DNA from: Phycisphaerae bacterium | GTDB lineage: Bacteria; Planctomycetota; Phycisphaerae; UBA1845 | Length of the DNA stretch: 64,000 bases | Direction: 5' to 3' | Assembly (NCBI GenBank): GCA_013360585.1 | Contig: JABWBH010000011.1 | Coordinates: 33,352-97,351, forward strand | Shown: positions 34,002-42,369 of the stretch, in pieces | Position numbering within the stretch: position 1 is the first letter of the stretch | Layout of the letters: each line of letters opens with the position of its first letter | The notes under the pieces: model-generated | What the model saw: only the letters and a program-made list of their open reading frames with translations | What the model was told of the DNA's origin: nothing | The model's database searches: none | Made by a program: the position numbers and the translations under genes

Positions 34002-36956
34002 CTAACGCCCGCCTGAAAGCTCGCGCAGACGGTCCTTCGACGTCCGCGACTGCTCCCGCAAGGCGAGCACTTCGCGTTCGAGAATCTGCGCCTCGCGCTC
34101 GACGCCCTCGGCCTCATCGCGCATCACTTTGGCGCGCTCCGTCAACTCATCCGCCTGACGCTCGATCTGGCGCGCCTCCTCCGTCGCCCTGCGGCGCTGG
34201 GCGTCTTCCTCGAAGCGCGCCGCCTCGGACCGGACATCTTCGGCGTGGCGACGCAGCTCCTCCGCTTCACGCTCGAACGCCCGCGCCTCTCGCTCCCGCT
34301 CCCGGCTGCGAAGCATCAGCTCCTTCATCTGCTGCTCGACGTTGGCTCGTTCCTTCTCGACCGCGTCGTGCATCGCCTGATGCCGCTGAATTTCCTCGGC
34401 GATCAGGTCGGCCGCCGCGCGGTCGCTCGATCCCCCCTTGCTCGCCGCCGCCCCGGAGGAACGCGTTGCGGCGCCGGCGCCCGCCGAACCGGGAACCGCT
34501 CGCGCAGGCGACGGAACGTTGAACGACCCGTCCGGGTGGATCAGTCGCAGGAACGCCTGAAAGATCTCGTGCTGGCGGCGCGTCCCGTATACCGTGATCG
34601 TGTCCCCGCCGGGCGACACCCGGACCGGAACGTCGTCCCGGATCATCAGTTCGGACAGCGATTTCAACTTCCCCGCAGGAAGCGTGTACGTGCAAGCAAC
34701 CTCATCCGCGGAATCCGCATCCGCGGACCTGATCCGGTTTGCAAGCAGATCCCTCGCTTCGACCGCGCGTCCGGCTAGCCCGAGTTCACGCGCCTGAACG
34801 ATCGTCTCACGGATCGCCTGGGCGCGGGCGGGATCATTCTCAACCGCCTGAACCTGCTCCACCGCCGCTTCGACCGGCGCGGCGACGTCGGTCTTGGACG
34901 CCTCGGACTGCGCCAGGAGCGCTCCGAGGTGATGTTGCAGCGCGGGGTGCGAGTTCGCATCGTGAGACGAAAGTCTCGTGAGTTGCTCCTCAAGCCGGCG
35001 CAACTGATCTTCGAGCCGGCGCAGGCGCGCCTCCAGGTCCCGCTCGTCCGCCTCGGGCGCCGTCGTCACCAGCAGCGCAGGCGCCGTGGGAGCGCCCAGG
35101 GTCATCGCCGACGGCGCGGACGGCGCCGACGTGTACATCAGAAGAGGCGCCGGACCGGTCCGCACCGGAACCGAAAGCTGCGCCGGCGCGCACGCTGCTC
35201 CCTCCGCGGCGGGAGCGGTCGCCTGACAGGTGACCGCCTCCCCCGCTGGCGTTAACACGGTCAACGCCGCCGGCGCACGAGCCGACGTCTTTTCAGCTTT
35301 GACCTTCTCGTCCGGAGGACACGACGCCGCGGGCGACGTCATCCACGCCCCCACCGCCAGCATCGCGCCCAGCGCGACACCCTGCGCCGACAGACGCGGC
35401 CTAGTTCGTTCGGTCATGATCATGCGAATTCTCCTTGCAAGACTGCTCGCCCGCCCCGACATCACTCCCACGCCCAACCCGGGCACGGGGTTGTTCGATC
35501 CGCTCATGCTCCGCCGCGCCTTCAGCAGCGACTCCGCGTACGCCCGCCGCCCCTGAGGAAGCAGGTGCGTCACCCACGCGTCGCAACACAGCTCCGCCTC
35601 GTCATGAAGCCGCCGACGCGCCCACCACACCACCGGGTTCCACCAGTACGCCGCCCCGATCAGCGTCTCCAGCCACATCACCCAGTGATCCCGCCGTTTC
35701 AGGTGCGCCAGCTCGTGAAACACCACCGCCTGACGCCCCACGGCGTCCAGCTCACGCCACAACGCCGACGGCATCAAAAGCCGCGGCGTGCGCCAGCACA
35801 GAATCATCGGGGACAGCGCTCCGTCCACGAAGTAAACCTCAGGCGACCGCGAAAGCCCGACGTGCTGCGCTGACTTGCCCACCCACGCCGTAATTGCCGC
35901 CGGCGCGGGACGCGCATTGCGCAGAACGCTCGCGCACCACACCAGCCGCATCCACAGCAGCACGACGACGATCATCGCTCCGCCCAGCCAGACCACATCC
36001 GGCAAACGTGGAACCGCGTACAAGGCGTCCCGCAGACGCACGACGCTCGCCACGTAAGGCCGGGATTTCGCCACCCACGGCTCGACCCGATCCACGACTC
36101 CGCTGTTCCACCCCGGACTCTGTGCCGGATCGCGCCTCACAGACGAGGCCGCCGCGCCGGACGCACCAGCCGGATCACTCTCTTCAAGACCGGCGGACAT
36201 CGCTGGATCGAAATGCAGTCGCTGCAGCGCGGCGATCGCCGCCGGTTGCGCCAAGTCGCGCGCATGTGTCGTCGCCGGAAACCGCCGGAAAAGGTCGGGG
36301 ACGTCGAGACGCTCCGGAGTTTCGGCCTCCGCAACAACTCGGCGGACATCTACGCAGGAAAAATCATCTGATGAATGTGCTGAGGGGGGATACCGATCGC
36401 TCGCCGGTGTGATAGGATGAGCAGATGAGAAAAACCCCCCGCCGGAGTCCGGTGCCGGGGCGAGCGGGTCCTGAACACGCGGCCCGGCGGGGGAGTTATT
36501 CTCATCCGCTCCTTGCCACGACTCTGCGAGGCGGTACACCTCCAGCGCCGCGCGACGGAACGACTCGGACGAGGGCATATTTCGATCAACAGACGGTCCG
36601 GTCGAGGGGGACCGGTCAGGTTCTGACGATTCCCGACGAATTCGATCCCGCTGCAACTCCGCCGAAAGCAAACCACCAGCGCTGGAGACCGGGCTCGTCG
36701 GACGCTCAGTCGCGAGAGCGTCAGCCGGCTCGACGGCGGGTGCAGAGGCCGCAGCGTCCGACGGCGACGGAGCGACGACGGGACTCGTCACAAACGGACT
36801 CAGAAAACGCAGCAGCACGATCAACCAGATGAAGTGGCGCGTCGCCGGGCGGCAGGGAAGCACTCGGCAAAAGACCGCCGCCAGCGCCGCCAGCGGCATC
36901 GCGCTTAACGCGCCGGTCCACATCGCATCCGCGGTTGACGTCGCCCACGCCGGCAT
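34002..36956 (-). CDS. M56 (BlaR1/MecR1-type) membrane peptidase with long coiled-coil tail
   Basis: This 984-residue protein starts with BlaR1-like transmembrane helices and carries the M56 zinc-protease motif HELAH at 414-418, with DEAELCCDAW downstream as the second part of the site. In BlaR1-type systems this protease removes the BlaI repressor after a signal. Instead of a penicillin-sensor domain, the C-terminal half has a coiled-coil segment, a beta-alpha segment (about 735-800, ending VYGTRRQHEIFQAFLRLI), and a roughly 150-residue Arg/Glu coiled coil. Its ATG is three bases after the blaI stop, with GGAGG inside blaI, so the pair is translationally linked. The signal sensed is unknown. 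Confidence 0.9.
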   Translation of the reverse strand: MPAWATSTADAMWTGALSAMPLAALAAVFCRVLPCRPATRHFIWLIVLLRFLSPFVTSPVVAPSPSDAAASAPAVEPADALATERPTSPVSSAGGLLSAELQRDRIRRESSEPDRSPSTGPSVDRNMPSSESFRRAALEVYRLAESWQGADENNSPAGPRVQDPLAPAPDSGGGFFSSAHPITPASDRYPPSAHSSDDFSCVDVRRVVAEAETPERLDVPDLFRRFPATTHARDLAQPAAIAALQRLHFDPAMSAGLEESDPAGASGAAASSVRRDPAQSPGWNSGVVDRVEPWVAKSRPYVASVVRLRDALYAVPRLPDVVWLGGAMIVVVLLWMRLVWCASVLRNARPAPAAITAWVGKSAQHVGLSRSPEVYFVDGALSPMILCWRTPRLLMPSALWRELDAVGRQAVVFHELAHLKRRDHWVMWLETLIGAAYWWNPVVWWARRRLHDEAELCCDAWVTHLLPQGRRAYAESLLKARRSMSGSNNPVPGLGVGVMSGRASSLARRIRMIMTERTRPRLSAQGVALGAMLAVGAWMTSPAASCPPDEKVKAEKTSARAPAALTVLTPAGEAVTCQATAPAAEGAACAPAQLSVPVRTGPAPLLMYTSAPSAPSAMTLGAPTAPALLVTTAPEADERDLEARLRRLEDQLRRLEEQLTRLSSHDANSHPALQHHLGALLAQSEASKTDVAAPVEAAVEQVQAVENDPARAQAIRETIVQARELGLAGRAVEARDLLANRIRSADADSADEVACTYTLPAGKLKSLSELMIRDDVPVRVSPGGDTITVYGTRRQHEIFQAFLRLIHPDGSFNVPSPARAVPGSAGAGAATRSSGAAASKGGSSDRAAADLIAEEIQRHQAMHDAVEKERANVEQQMKELMLRSREREREARAFEREAEELRRHAEDVRSEAARFEEDAQRRRATEEARQIERQADELTERAKVMRDEAEGVEREAQILEREVLALREQSRTSKDRLRELSGGR

Positions 36957-36959
36957 GAT

Positions 36960-37370
36960 CTACCTCCGCTGACGACCCGTGTTGCGGTCCTTCCCGTCCA
37001 GCCGCTCGATCAGCGCCTGCAATTCCGCAAGCTCCTGAGGCGTCAGACGCTCACTGCGCACCAACTGAAGCACCAGCGGACCCGCCGATCCGTCATAAAG
37101 CTGATGCGCCAGAACCTTCAAACGCGACCGGCTCATCCGCTCCCGGCTCACCCGCGCCCGGTAAACGTACGCAAGGTCCGCCTTGTTGCTGACCGCGAAG
37201 CCTTTCTGCTCGAGGCGGGTGAGCATCGTCTGCACGGTCGTGTACGCGAGTTCCCGGCCTCGCTCATGAAGATGGTTCATCACCTGCCGAACCGTCGCGG
37301 GACCGACGTCCCACAACGCCCGCAGGATCTCCAGTTCCGCCGCACCCAGTTCAATCCCGGTTTCTGACAT
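36960..37370 (-). CDS. blaI: BlaI/MecI/CopY-family transcriptional repressor
   Basis: This 136-residue protein has the BlaI fold. A winged helix occupies residues 8-75 (ELEILRALWDVGPATVRQVMNHL then TVQTMLTRLEQKGF), and a C-terminal dimerisation helix set follows (about 90-125). Members bind paired palindromes as dimers and are cleaved by, or with the help of, M56 proteases. Palindromes of the form CTAC-N4-GTAG lie 44-80 bases upstream of its start, as expected for autoregulation. It is cotranscribed with the M56 gene. The target genes besides its own operon are unknown. Confidence 0.93.
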   Translation of the reverse strand: MSETGIELGAAELEILRALWDVGPATVRQVMNHLHERGRELAYTTVQTMLTRLEQKGFAVSNKADLAYVYRARVSRERMSRSRLKVLAHQLYDGSAGPLVLQLVRSERLTPQELAELQALIERLDGKDRNTGRQRR

Positions 37371-37413
37371 GTGTGTCCCGTCAAACCGGACGCCCGCCGC
37401 CCCGAGCCGGGCG

Positions 37414-37450
37414 TCCTACATCGGTAGGAGGAATCCTACTACCACGGTAG
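37414..37450. promoter_or_regulatory. Probable BlaI operator cluster
   Basis: TCCTACATCGGTAGGA (37414-37429) is a perfect palindrome around a four-base spacer. CTACCACGGTAG (37439-37450) repeats the same CTAC-N4-GTAG pattern, and between them GTAGGA-GGAA-TCCTAC forms a third, overlapping palindrome. The cluster lies between blaI and the divergent pseudo-esterase gene and could control both. BlaI-family operators commonly have TACA-N2-TGTA or related half-sites; assignment to this BlaI is inference from position and symmetry. Confidence 0.75.
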
Positions 37451-37565
37451 GAGGTGTGTCAACCGCGCCGTTCAGAAAAAAATGTCCGATTGTGTCGGTC
37501 TGGCGATCGCACCCCGGGGCCGGTCCCGCGACCGCCGTCCGGGCTTCGGGGTACAATGATCCGGC

Positions 37566-38999
37566 ATGAAACTCAGAAGCCCGGGCAGGAAGCGTACACG
37601 GCGCGTCGGCCGCCGACGCGCAACGCGCAGTCTTTGCGCAACCGCGACGACGCTTGCCGTGGTGCTCGCGATGACCGCACCGCCACGCACCAACGCGCAG
37701 GACGCGGCTGCGCCGACGCTGACGGACCGACTCACACGTTACTTCAAAGCCGCTACTGCGCGGGAGCGGTCCGACGCCCTCGCCGGGATCGAAGAATCCG
37801 GCGCCGCCCCCGACGCCGTCGCGGCGGAGTTGTCGAAACTGAAACTCTGGATCGACCTCGACAAAGGCGCGTCCGCGATCGAGGTTGAGGCCGGCTGGAG
37901 CCGCCCGATCCGCTGCTTCGTCTTTGTGCCCCCGGGGTATGACCCCGAGCGCCGGCATCCGCTGATGATCGTCCTGCCCGATGAAGGCGGCGCCGCGCCG
38001 TGCGCGGGCCTGACGCGGGATCAACTCGCCGGGCTGTGCGACCCGCCCGCCGCCATCGTCAGCCTTGAAGACGTTCCGGAGGCGACCTTCGACGCGCCGG
38101 GCGAGGAAGCAGCGGTCGTCGAGCGTCTGCTCACCGAGTTTCGCCGGCGCGTTCACGTGGACGAAGACCGCGTTTACCTTCTCGGGGCCGGCGTCGGCGC
38201 CGACGCGGCGTGGCAGTGGGCGCTTTCACACCCGGACGTCTTCGCCGGCCTGCTTGTCGAGGACGGCTACCCGCGCCTCCCCTGTGCGACACAGCTTCTT
38301 CCGCTGCTCTTCGAGAATATTCCGGGATTGCCTGTGCTTTCGGGCTGGCGGGCTTCCGCGGACCTGCCCGACGAGCCGCACCCGGAAGGGGGGATCCTTG
38401 TCCGGCGGGAGACCGCCGTGGCGGCCCACAACCGCGCGATAAGGGACTGGCCGGGCAGGAAGGTTCACTTCAGCGCAACAGAGTGGCCTGCCGATGCGAA
38501 TCTCGCGCAGCGGACACACGACCCGACGACGATCAGAACGTTCTTCAACGCCCGCCGACCGGCGCCAGCAAAAGCCCTCACCCACCGCTTCCGCTACCCG
38601 CAGCAAGGGCGCAGCGCCTGGCTCGCTCAAACGCGGTTTCTCGGCGAAGTCTGGACGCACCCTCAGTTGTCGATCCTGCCCGGTCCGACGTCGGACGCCG
38701 AAACGTACATCACGAGCGTCCTGAAGGAAAAGCTCGCGTTGTTATCGGGGCGGATCGAGGATCAGACAATCACGCTCGAAGTGACCCACTGCGACCGGGT
38801 CGAGGTGTTGCTGTCGCCGGGGCTGGTCGACCTGGCCAAGCCGGTGACGCTGATCTGCAACGGAAAACGACGTTATGACGGGCAGGTGCGGCCGAGCGTG
38901 ACGACGATGCTGGAGCACGCAAGGCAGACTTGGTCTTTTCAGCGCCCTGTCATAGCGAAGCTCGCGTTCAACATCGACGCCGCCGCGATGCAACCCTGA
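37566..38999 (+). CDS. Exported esterase-like alpha/beta hydrolase lacking the nucleophile Ser
   Basis: This 477-residue protein has a very basic leader followed by a hydrophobic export core (about 25-45), then a PHB-depolymerase/esterase-like alpha/beta-hydrolase domain. RCFVFVPPGYDPERRHPLMIVLPDEG forms the first strands, and the elbow is RVYLLGAGVGADAAWQWALSHPDVFAGLL. The elbow reads G207-A-G209-V-G211, so Gly sits where GxSxG enzymes have the catalytic Ser. The protein is therefore probably inactive as an esterase and may bind a ligand. A C-terminal beta domain (about 395-465) follows. It is divergent from blaI and shares its operator region. Confidence 0.75.
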   Translation: MKLRSPGRKRTRRVGRRRATRSLCATATTLAVVLAMTAPPRTNAQDAAAPTLTDRLTRYFKAATARERSDALAGIEESGAAPDAVAAELSKLKLWIDLDKGASAIEVEAGWSRPIRCFVFVPPGYDPERRHPLMIVLPDEGGAAPCAGLTRDQLAGLCDPPAAIVSLEDVPEATFDAPGEEAAVVERLLTEFRRRVHVDEDRVYLLGAGVGADAAWQWALSHPDVFAGLLVEDGYPRLPCATQLLPLLFENIPGLPVLSGWRASADLPDEPHPEGGILVRRETAVAAHNRAIRDWPGRKVHFSATEWPADANLAQRTHDPTTIRTFFNARRPAPAKALTHRFRYPQQGRSAWLAQTRFLGEVWTHPQLSILPGPTSDAETYITSVLKEKLALLSGRIEDQTITLEVTHCDRVEVLLSPGLVDLAKPVTLICNGKRRYDGQVRPSVTTMLEHARQTWSFQRPVIAKLAFNIDAAAMQP

Positions 39000-39010
39000 C
39001 ACTCCCGCGC

Positions 39011-39050
39011 CCAACCGAGCTGCGCCCGTCAGGAAGCGGGTGCTCTTACG
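39011..39050 (+). repeat. Dispersed repeat family 2, copy 2
   Basis: CCAACCGAGCTGCGCCCGTC at 39011-39030 is followed by AGGAAGCGGGTGCTCTTACG. GAGC/GCTC and CCCG/CGGG can pair as a hairpin. It sits between two convergent genes. It matches copy 3 over most of its length and copies 1 and 4 over the core. Confidence 0.7.
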
Positions 39051-39062
39051 CTCCGCCGCACC

Positions 39063-40475
39063 CTACTCCGGCGACGCGGTCTGCTCGGTGGTTTCAGGAA
39101 CAATCCTGAGCGTGCGCAGCTCCGGCCGCACGAGGCGATATCCGGTGTCCAGCGCGCGCCCTCGCGCCGCCGGCGGCTCGACATTTCCTCCGTCGTCCAC
39201 CCGGTTCTCGAAAACGGAGTAAATCACGATCCCCTCGTCCGTCGCCTTGAGGCGCACCAGCCGTCCGTCGTACATGTCGATCGGCGCCGCCAGCAGGTAC
39301 GTCGGCACGAGGTCGTCCCAGCTTTCCGGGAACCGCCCCTTCTCGATGCGGAATCGCTCGGCGGCGATCGCGCCGCGCATCATATGCATCGACAGGAGAA
39401 TCCGGGCGTTCAACTCGCAGGCCCGTGACAGCGACGGAACGAGCATTTTCGCCAGGTAGTCCAGCGAGCCGAGTTCCTGCGCTCGTTCATCCGCCTGCGC
39501 CGCGCACTCCCAGAGTCTTTCCGGGTTGGCGCTCGCCTCCAGCAGGGGGTCGATGATCAGGCCGATGCTGTGCTGATTGCGGCGGTAGATGAACTGCGGC
39601 GTAAACCCGCTCCGCAGGCCGACTGCGTTGGGAGCCGCCTTTCCCGGATCAAACTTCCGGCTCACGATCCCGTCGAGCATGCCCGTGAGGTAGGCTCGCT
39701 CACCCAGCAGCGCCAGGCGGAACCGATCCTCTTCCGCGCGTCGGACCAGCGTCTGCTCAAACTCCTGCAACTCATCAGGATGAAACTGGCCGAGCCGCAG
39801 CCCGCGCTCGATCGTATCCAGCGCCAGCGCGTCCACCGCGGCGCGGACCAGCGCCGCAATCATCGAGGGGGTATACTTGTTGGCGTCGGCCAGGCGCCAC
39901 TGGAGCCGCACGCTCTCGGCGACGCTGTCGGCTTTCCCATCAATCGCCTTCAAGGCTCCGTCGAGCGCGACGAGTTTCGAGGCCGACCGCAACACCTTGA
40001 TGCCCGGGAGGTCCAGTTGAGTGCTCGGGTCAACCGCCGCCGTCGGGTCGATCCGCCACCGGCCTTCCGGTCGGTCGATGAGGGCGGCGAGCCGCTTCAA
40101 CGTCTCCGCGTGCTCCGCACGGAATTTGCGTGACGTTTCGAGCCGCTCAGGATCCACGCCCCGGAACAAGTCGAGCTTGTTGTCGGAGAGAAGGTAGACG
40201 CCCTTTTCCTTGGCCTCCTCCCCCACCGCCTCCAGCACCGCCGTCAGCTCGTCCAGGATCAGCGCCGAGTTCTTCTCGTCCGGGATGGAGGGCAACGTGG
40301 CTTCGATTTCCTCGAAGGTCAGCGGCTCGCCGCGCGCCCGCACGTCCTCCTGATACCGCTCCCAGCCCCCGGTCGTCGTCACGGAGAAAAGCAGCAGTCC
40401 GAACACGCCGAGCGTCATCACTGCGGCGACGAAAATGACGACCCCACGAATCCAACGTTTCGGTCGCTGCATCAT
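39063..40475 (-). CDS. Hypothetical membrane-anchored protein
   Basis: This 470-residue protein has one N-terminal transmembrane helix (about 11-31, VVIFVAAVMTLGVFGLLLFSV), so most of it should lie in the periplasm. The rest is helix-rich, with regions such as GIKVLRSASKLVALDGALKAI and KMLVPSLSRACELNARILLSMHMMRGAIAAERFRIEKGRFPESWDDLVPTYL. The last of these resembles a motif frequent in planctomycete proteins of unknown function. There are no catalytic residues I can assign. GGGAGGGAG precedes the tandem ATGs. It is divergent from the subtilase gene. Confidence 0.7.
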   Translation of the reverse strand: MMQRPKRWIRGVVIFVAAVMTLGVFGLLLFSVTTTGGWERYQEDVRARGEPLTFEEIEATLPSIPDEKNSALILDELTAVLEAVGEEAKEKGVYLLSDNKLDLFRGVDPERLETSRKFRAEHAETLKRLAALIDRPEGRWRIDPTAAVDPSTQLDLPGIKVLRSASKLVALDGALKAIDGKADSVAESVRLQWRLADANKYTPSMIAALVRAAVDALALDTIERGLRLGQFHPDELQEFEQTLVRRAEEDRFRLALLGERAYLTGMLDGIVSRKFDPGKAAPNAVGLRSGFTPQFIYRRNQHSIGLIIDPLLEASANPERLWECAAQADERAQELGSLDYLAKMLVPSLSRACELNARILLSMHMMRGAIAAERFRIEKGRFPESWDDLVPTYLLAAPIDMYDGRLVRLKATDEGIVIYSVFENRVDDGGNVEPPAARGRALDTGYRLVRPELRTLRIVPETTEQTASPE

Positions 40476-40696
40476 CTCTCCCTCCCGTATGACAGCCCGG
40501 ATAACTGATAATACCTCGCGCCAAGGCCGGTCGAACCGGTTGCGACTCCGCGACTCCTGTACAAGCCCGCCTGGCGCGCCTAAGAATACTCAGGATCACC
40601 GGGGCAATGTCCCTCAGCCGCCCTCGCCTTTATGACGGGCGGCGAAGGGGGTTGTCAGCGTCTGCGAAGACCTTTTCTGAGGGGGAACGGGGAAAG

Positions 40697-42328
40697 ATGA
40701 TCTCTCGGAAACGTGGCGTAGCCGTGCGCGCAGGGGGGGTGACCGTCGTTGCGGCGGGACTCGCTCCTTCGCTCCTTCATTATTCCTCTTCAACGCTCAA
40801 TGCCGGCGAAGGACGCCCGTCGCCGACCGTTTCTGAGACGTTCGATCCGATCCCCGGCGAGATCCTCGTGCGCTTTGACGACGTCCCCGACGAGGCGAGG
40901 CTCGCGGACGTCGCCGCGGTTCTGCCCGAATTCGTTCGCTGGGAGGCGTACGCGCATCCAGCGCAAAGCGTCGCCCGAGGCAATACGCCCGTCTCGACGC
41001 ATCCGCTCGCCTTCCGCCGCCGCCTGCGCATCGACGCCGCGGCGGATGTGGCCGCGGCGGCCGCCCGCGTCGCCGCGATTCCGGGGATCGCCTGGGCGGA
41101 GCCTAACGGCCGCACGCACACCGCCGCTGTCCCGGCCGACCCGATGTACGCCCAGCAATACGGACCGCAGCGGATCGGCTGCGAAGCGGCCTGGGACATT
41201 ACCGCCGGCGGCAGCGCGAAAGTCGTTCTGGCCGTTGCGGACACCGGTCTGAACTTCGGGCATCAGGATCTGCAGGAGCACTTCGTCTGGACCAACGTCG
41301 ATGAGATCGCCGACAACGGCGCGGATGATGACGGAAACGGCTACGTGGACGACGTCCGCGGGTACGACTTCTACAACGACGACGCCACGCTGGACGACAT
41401 CCACGGACACGGCACGCACGTCGCCGGGACCGCCGCCGCCCGCCTCGCCAACGACAAAGGCATCGCCGGCGTCGCGGGGAACGTCACCGTCATGCCCTTG
41501 AAAGTCTTCAGCGACTCCGGCGGCGGAACGTGGGAGGCGATCGAACTGGCCGTCTACTACGCCGTGGACAACGGCGCCACGCTGCTCAATTACAGCGGCG
41601 GCGGGTACTCGGGAAGCGCGGGCCTCGCCGAAGCGGTCGAGTACGCCTACGCCCGCGGCATGACCATCGTCGCCGCCGCCGGCAACGGCGACACGGATCA
41701 GCCCTTCTACCCTGCCGCATACGACCCTGTCATCGCCGTGATGGGCACCAACCGCCGCGACAACCGCTACAGCAGCTCGAACTACGGCGCCTGGCTCGAC
41801 GTCGGCGCTCCGGGCGTAGACATTCAGGCGACGTACGTTCCGAATACCGACTCCTACGGGTCGCTGACGGGCACGTCGATGGCGTCGCCGCACGTCGCGG
41901 GAGTCGTCGCCCTGCTTTACAGCGTCCGCCCGGACCTGACCGTCGATGACGTGACGGCGCTTCTGCGGAACACCGCCCTGGATCTCGGCGATCCGGGCTT
42001 CGACGAGCTTTACGGATACGGACGCGTCCGCGCGGACGAGGCGCTCGCCGCGACCGGCGCAACGCCGATCCCCTGCGGACACCTCGCCCTCTTCAAGGCC
42101 GTCTGCCGCAAAGGAACCGTCAAATCAAAAGTGAGGCTCGCGGACGAGACCTACGCCGGGCACGCGGTCTTGATCGGGATTAACGGGGAAAACCACCGTG
42201 CCGCTTTCACCCGCGGACGCCGCTGGACCAAGGCGAAGCTCAGCGAGAGCGGTTACGCCGGCGAGGCGACGGTGACGCTGACCACGCCGGCCGGATGCGT
42301 CGAGCCGATCGTCGTCAATTGTGACTGA
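40697..42328 (+). CDS. Secreted subtilisin-like serine protease (S8)
   Basis: This 543-residue protease has a basic signal region (about 1-35), an inhibitor/propeptide-like segment (about 50-150) and a complete subtilase catalytic domain. The catalytic triad is Asp182 in VADTG, His238 in HGHGTHVAG and Ser394 in GTSMASPHVAG, with the oxyanion Asn in AAAGNGD. After Ser394 the domain ends near residue 455. The remaining 90 residues form a small beta-rich domain with CGHLALF and a terminal VNCD. The ATG at 40697 follows GGGGAAAG; in-frame sequence further upstream is not signal-like. It should act outside the cell or in the periplasm. Confidence 0.9.
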   Translation: MISRKRGVAVRAGGVTVVAAGLAPSLLHYSSSTLNAGEGRPSPTVSETFDPIPGEILVRFDDVPDEARLADVAAVLPEFVRWEAYAHPAQSVARGNTPVSTHPLAFRRRLRIDAAADVAAAAARVAAIPGIAWAEPNGRTHTAAVPADPMYAQQYGPQRIGCEAAWDITAGGSAKVVLAVADTGLNFGHQDLQEHFVWTNVDEIADNGADDDGNGYVDDVRGYDFYNDDATLDDIHGHGTHVAGTAAARLANDKGIAGVAGNVTVMPLKVFSDSGGGTWEAIELAVYYAVDNGATLLNYSGGGYSGSAGLAEAVEYAYARGMTIVAAAGNGDTDQPFYPAAYDPVIAVMGTNRRDNRYSSSNYGAWLDVGAPGVDIQATYVPNTDSYGSLTGTSMASPHVAGVVALLYSVRPDLTVDDVTALLRNTALDLGDPGFDELYGYGRVRADEALAATGATPIPCGHLALFKAVCRKGTVKSKVRLADETYAGHAVLIGINGENHRAAFTRGRRWTKAKLSESGYAGEATVTLTTPAGCVEPIVVNCD

Positions 42329-42369
42329 GCCGCCGCCCCCGGAAGGCGGGGATGCGCGATCGCTCAGGA

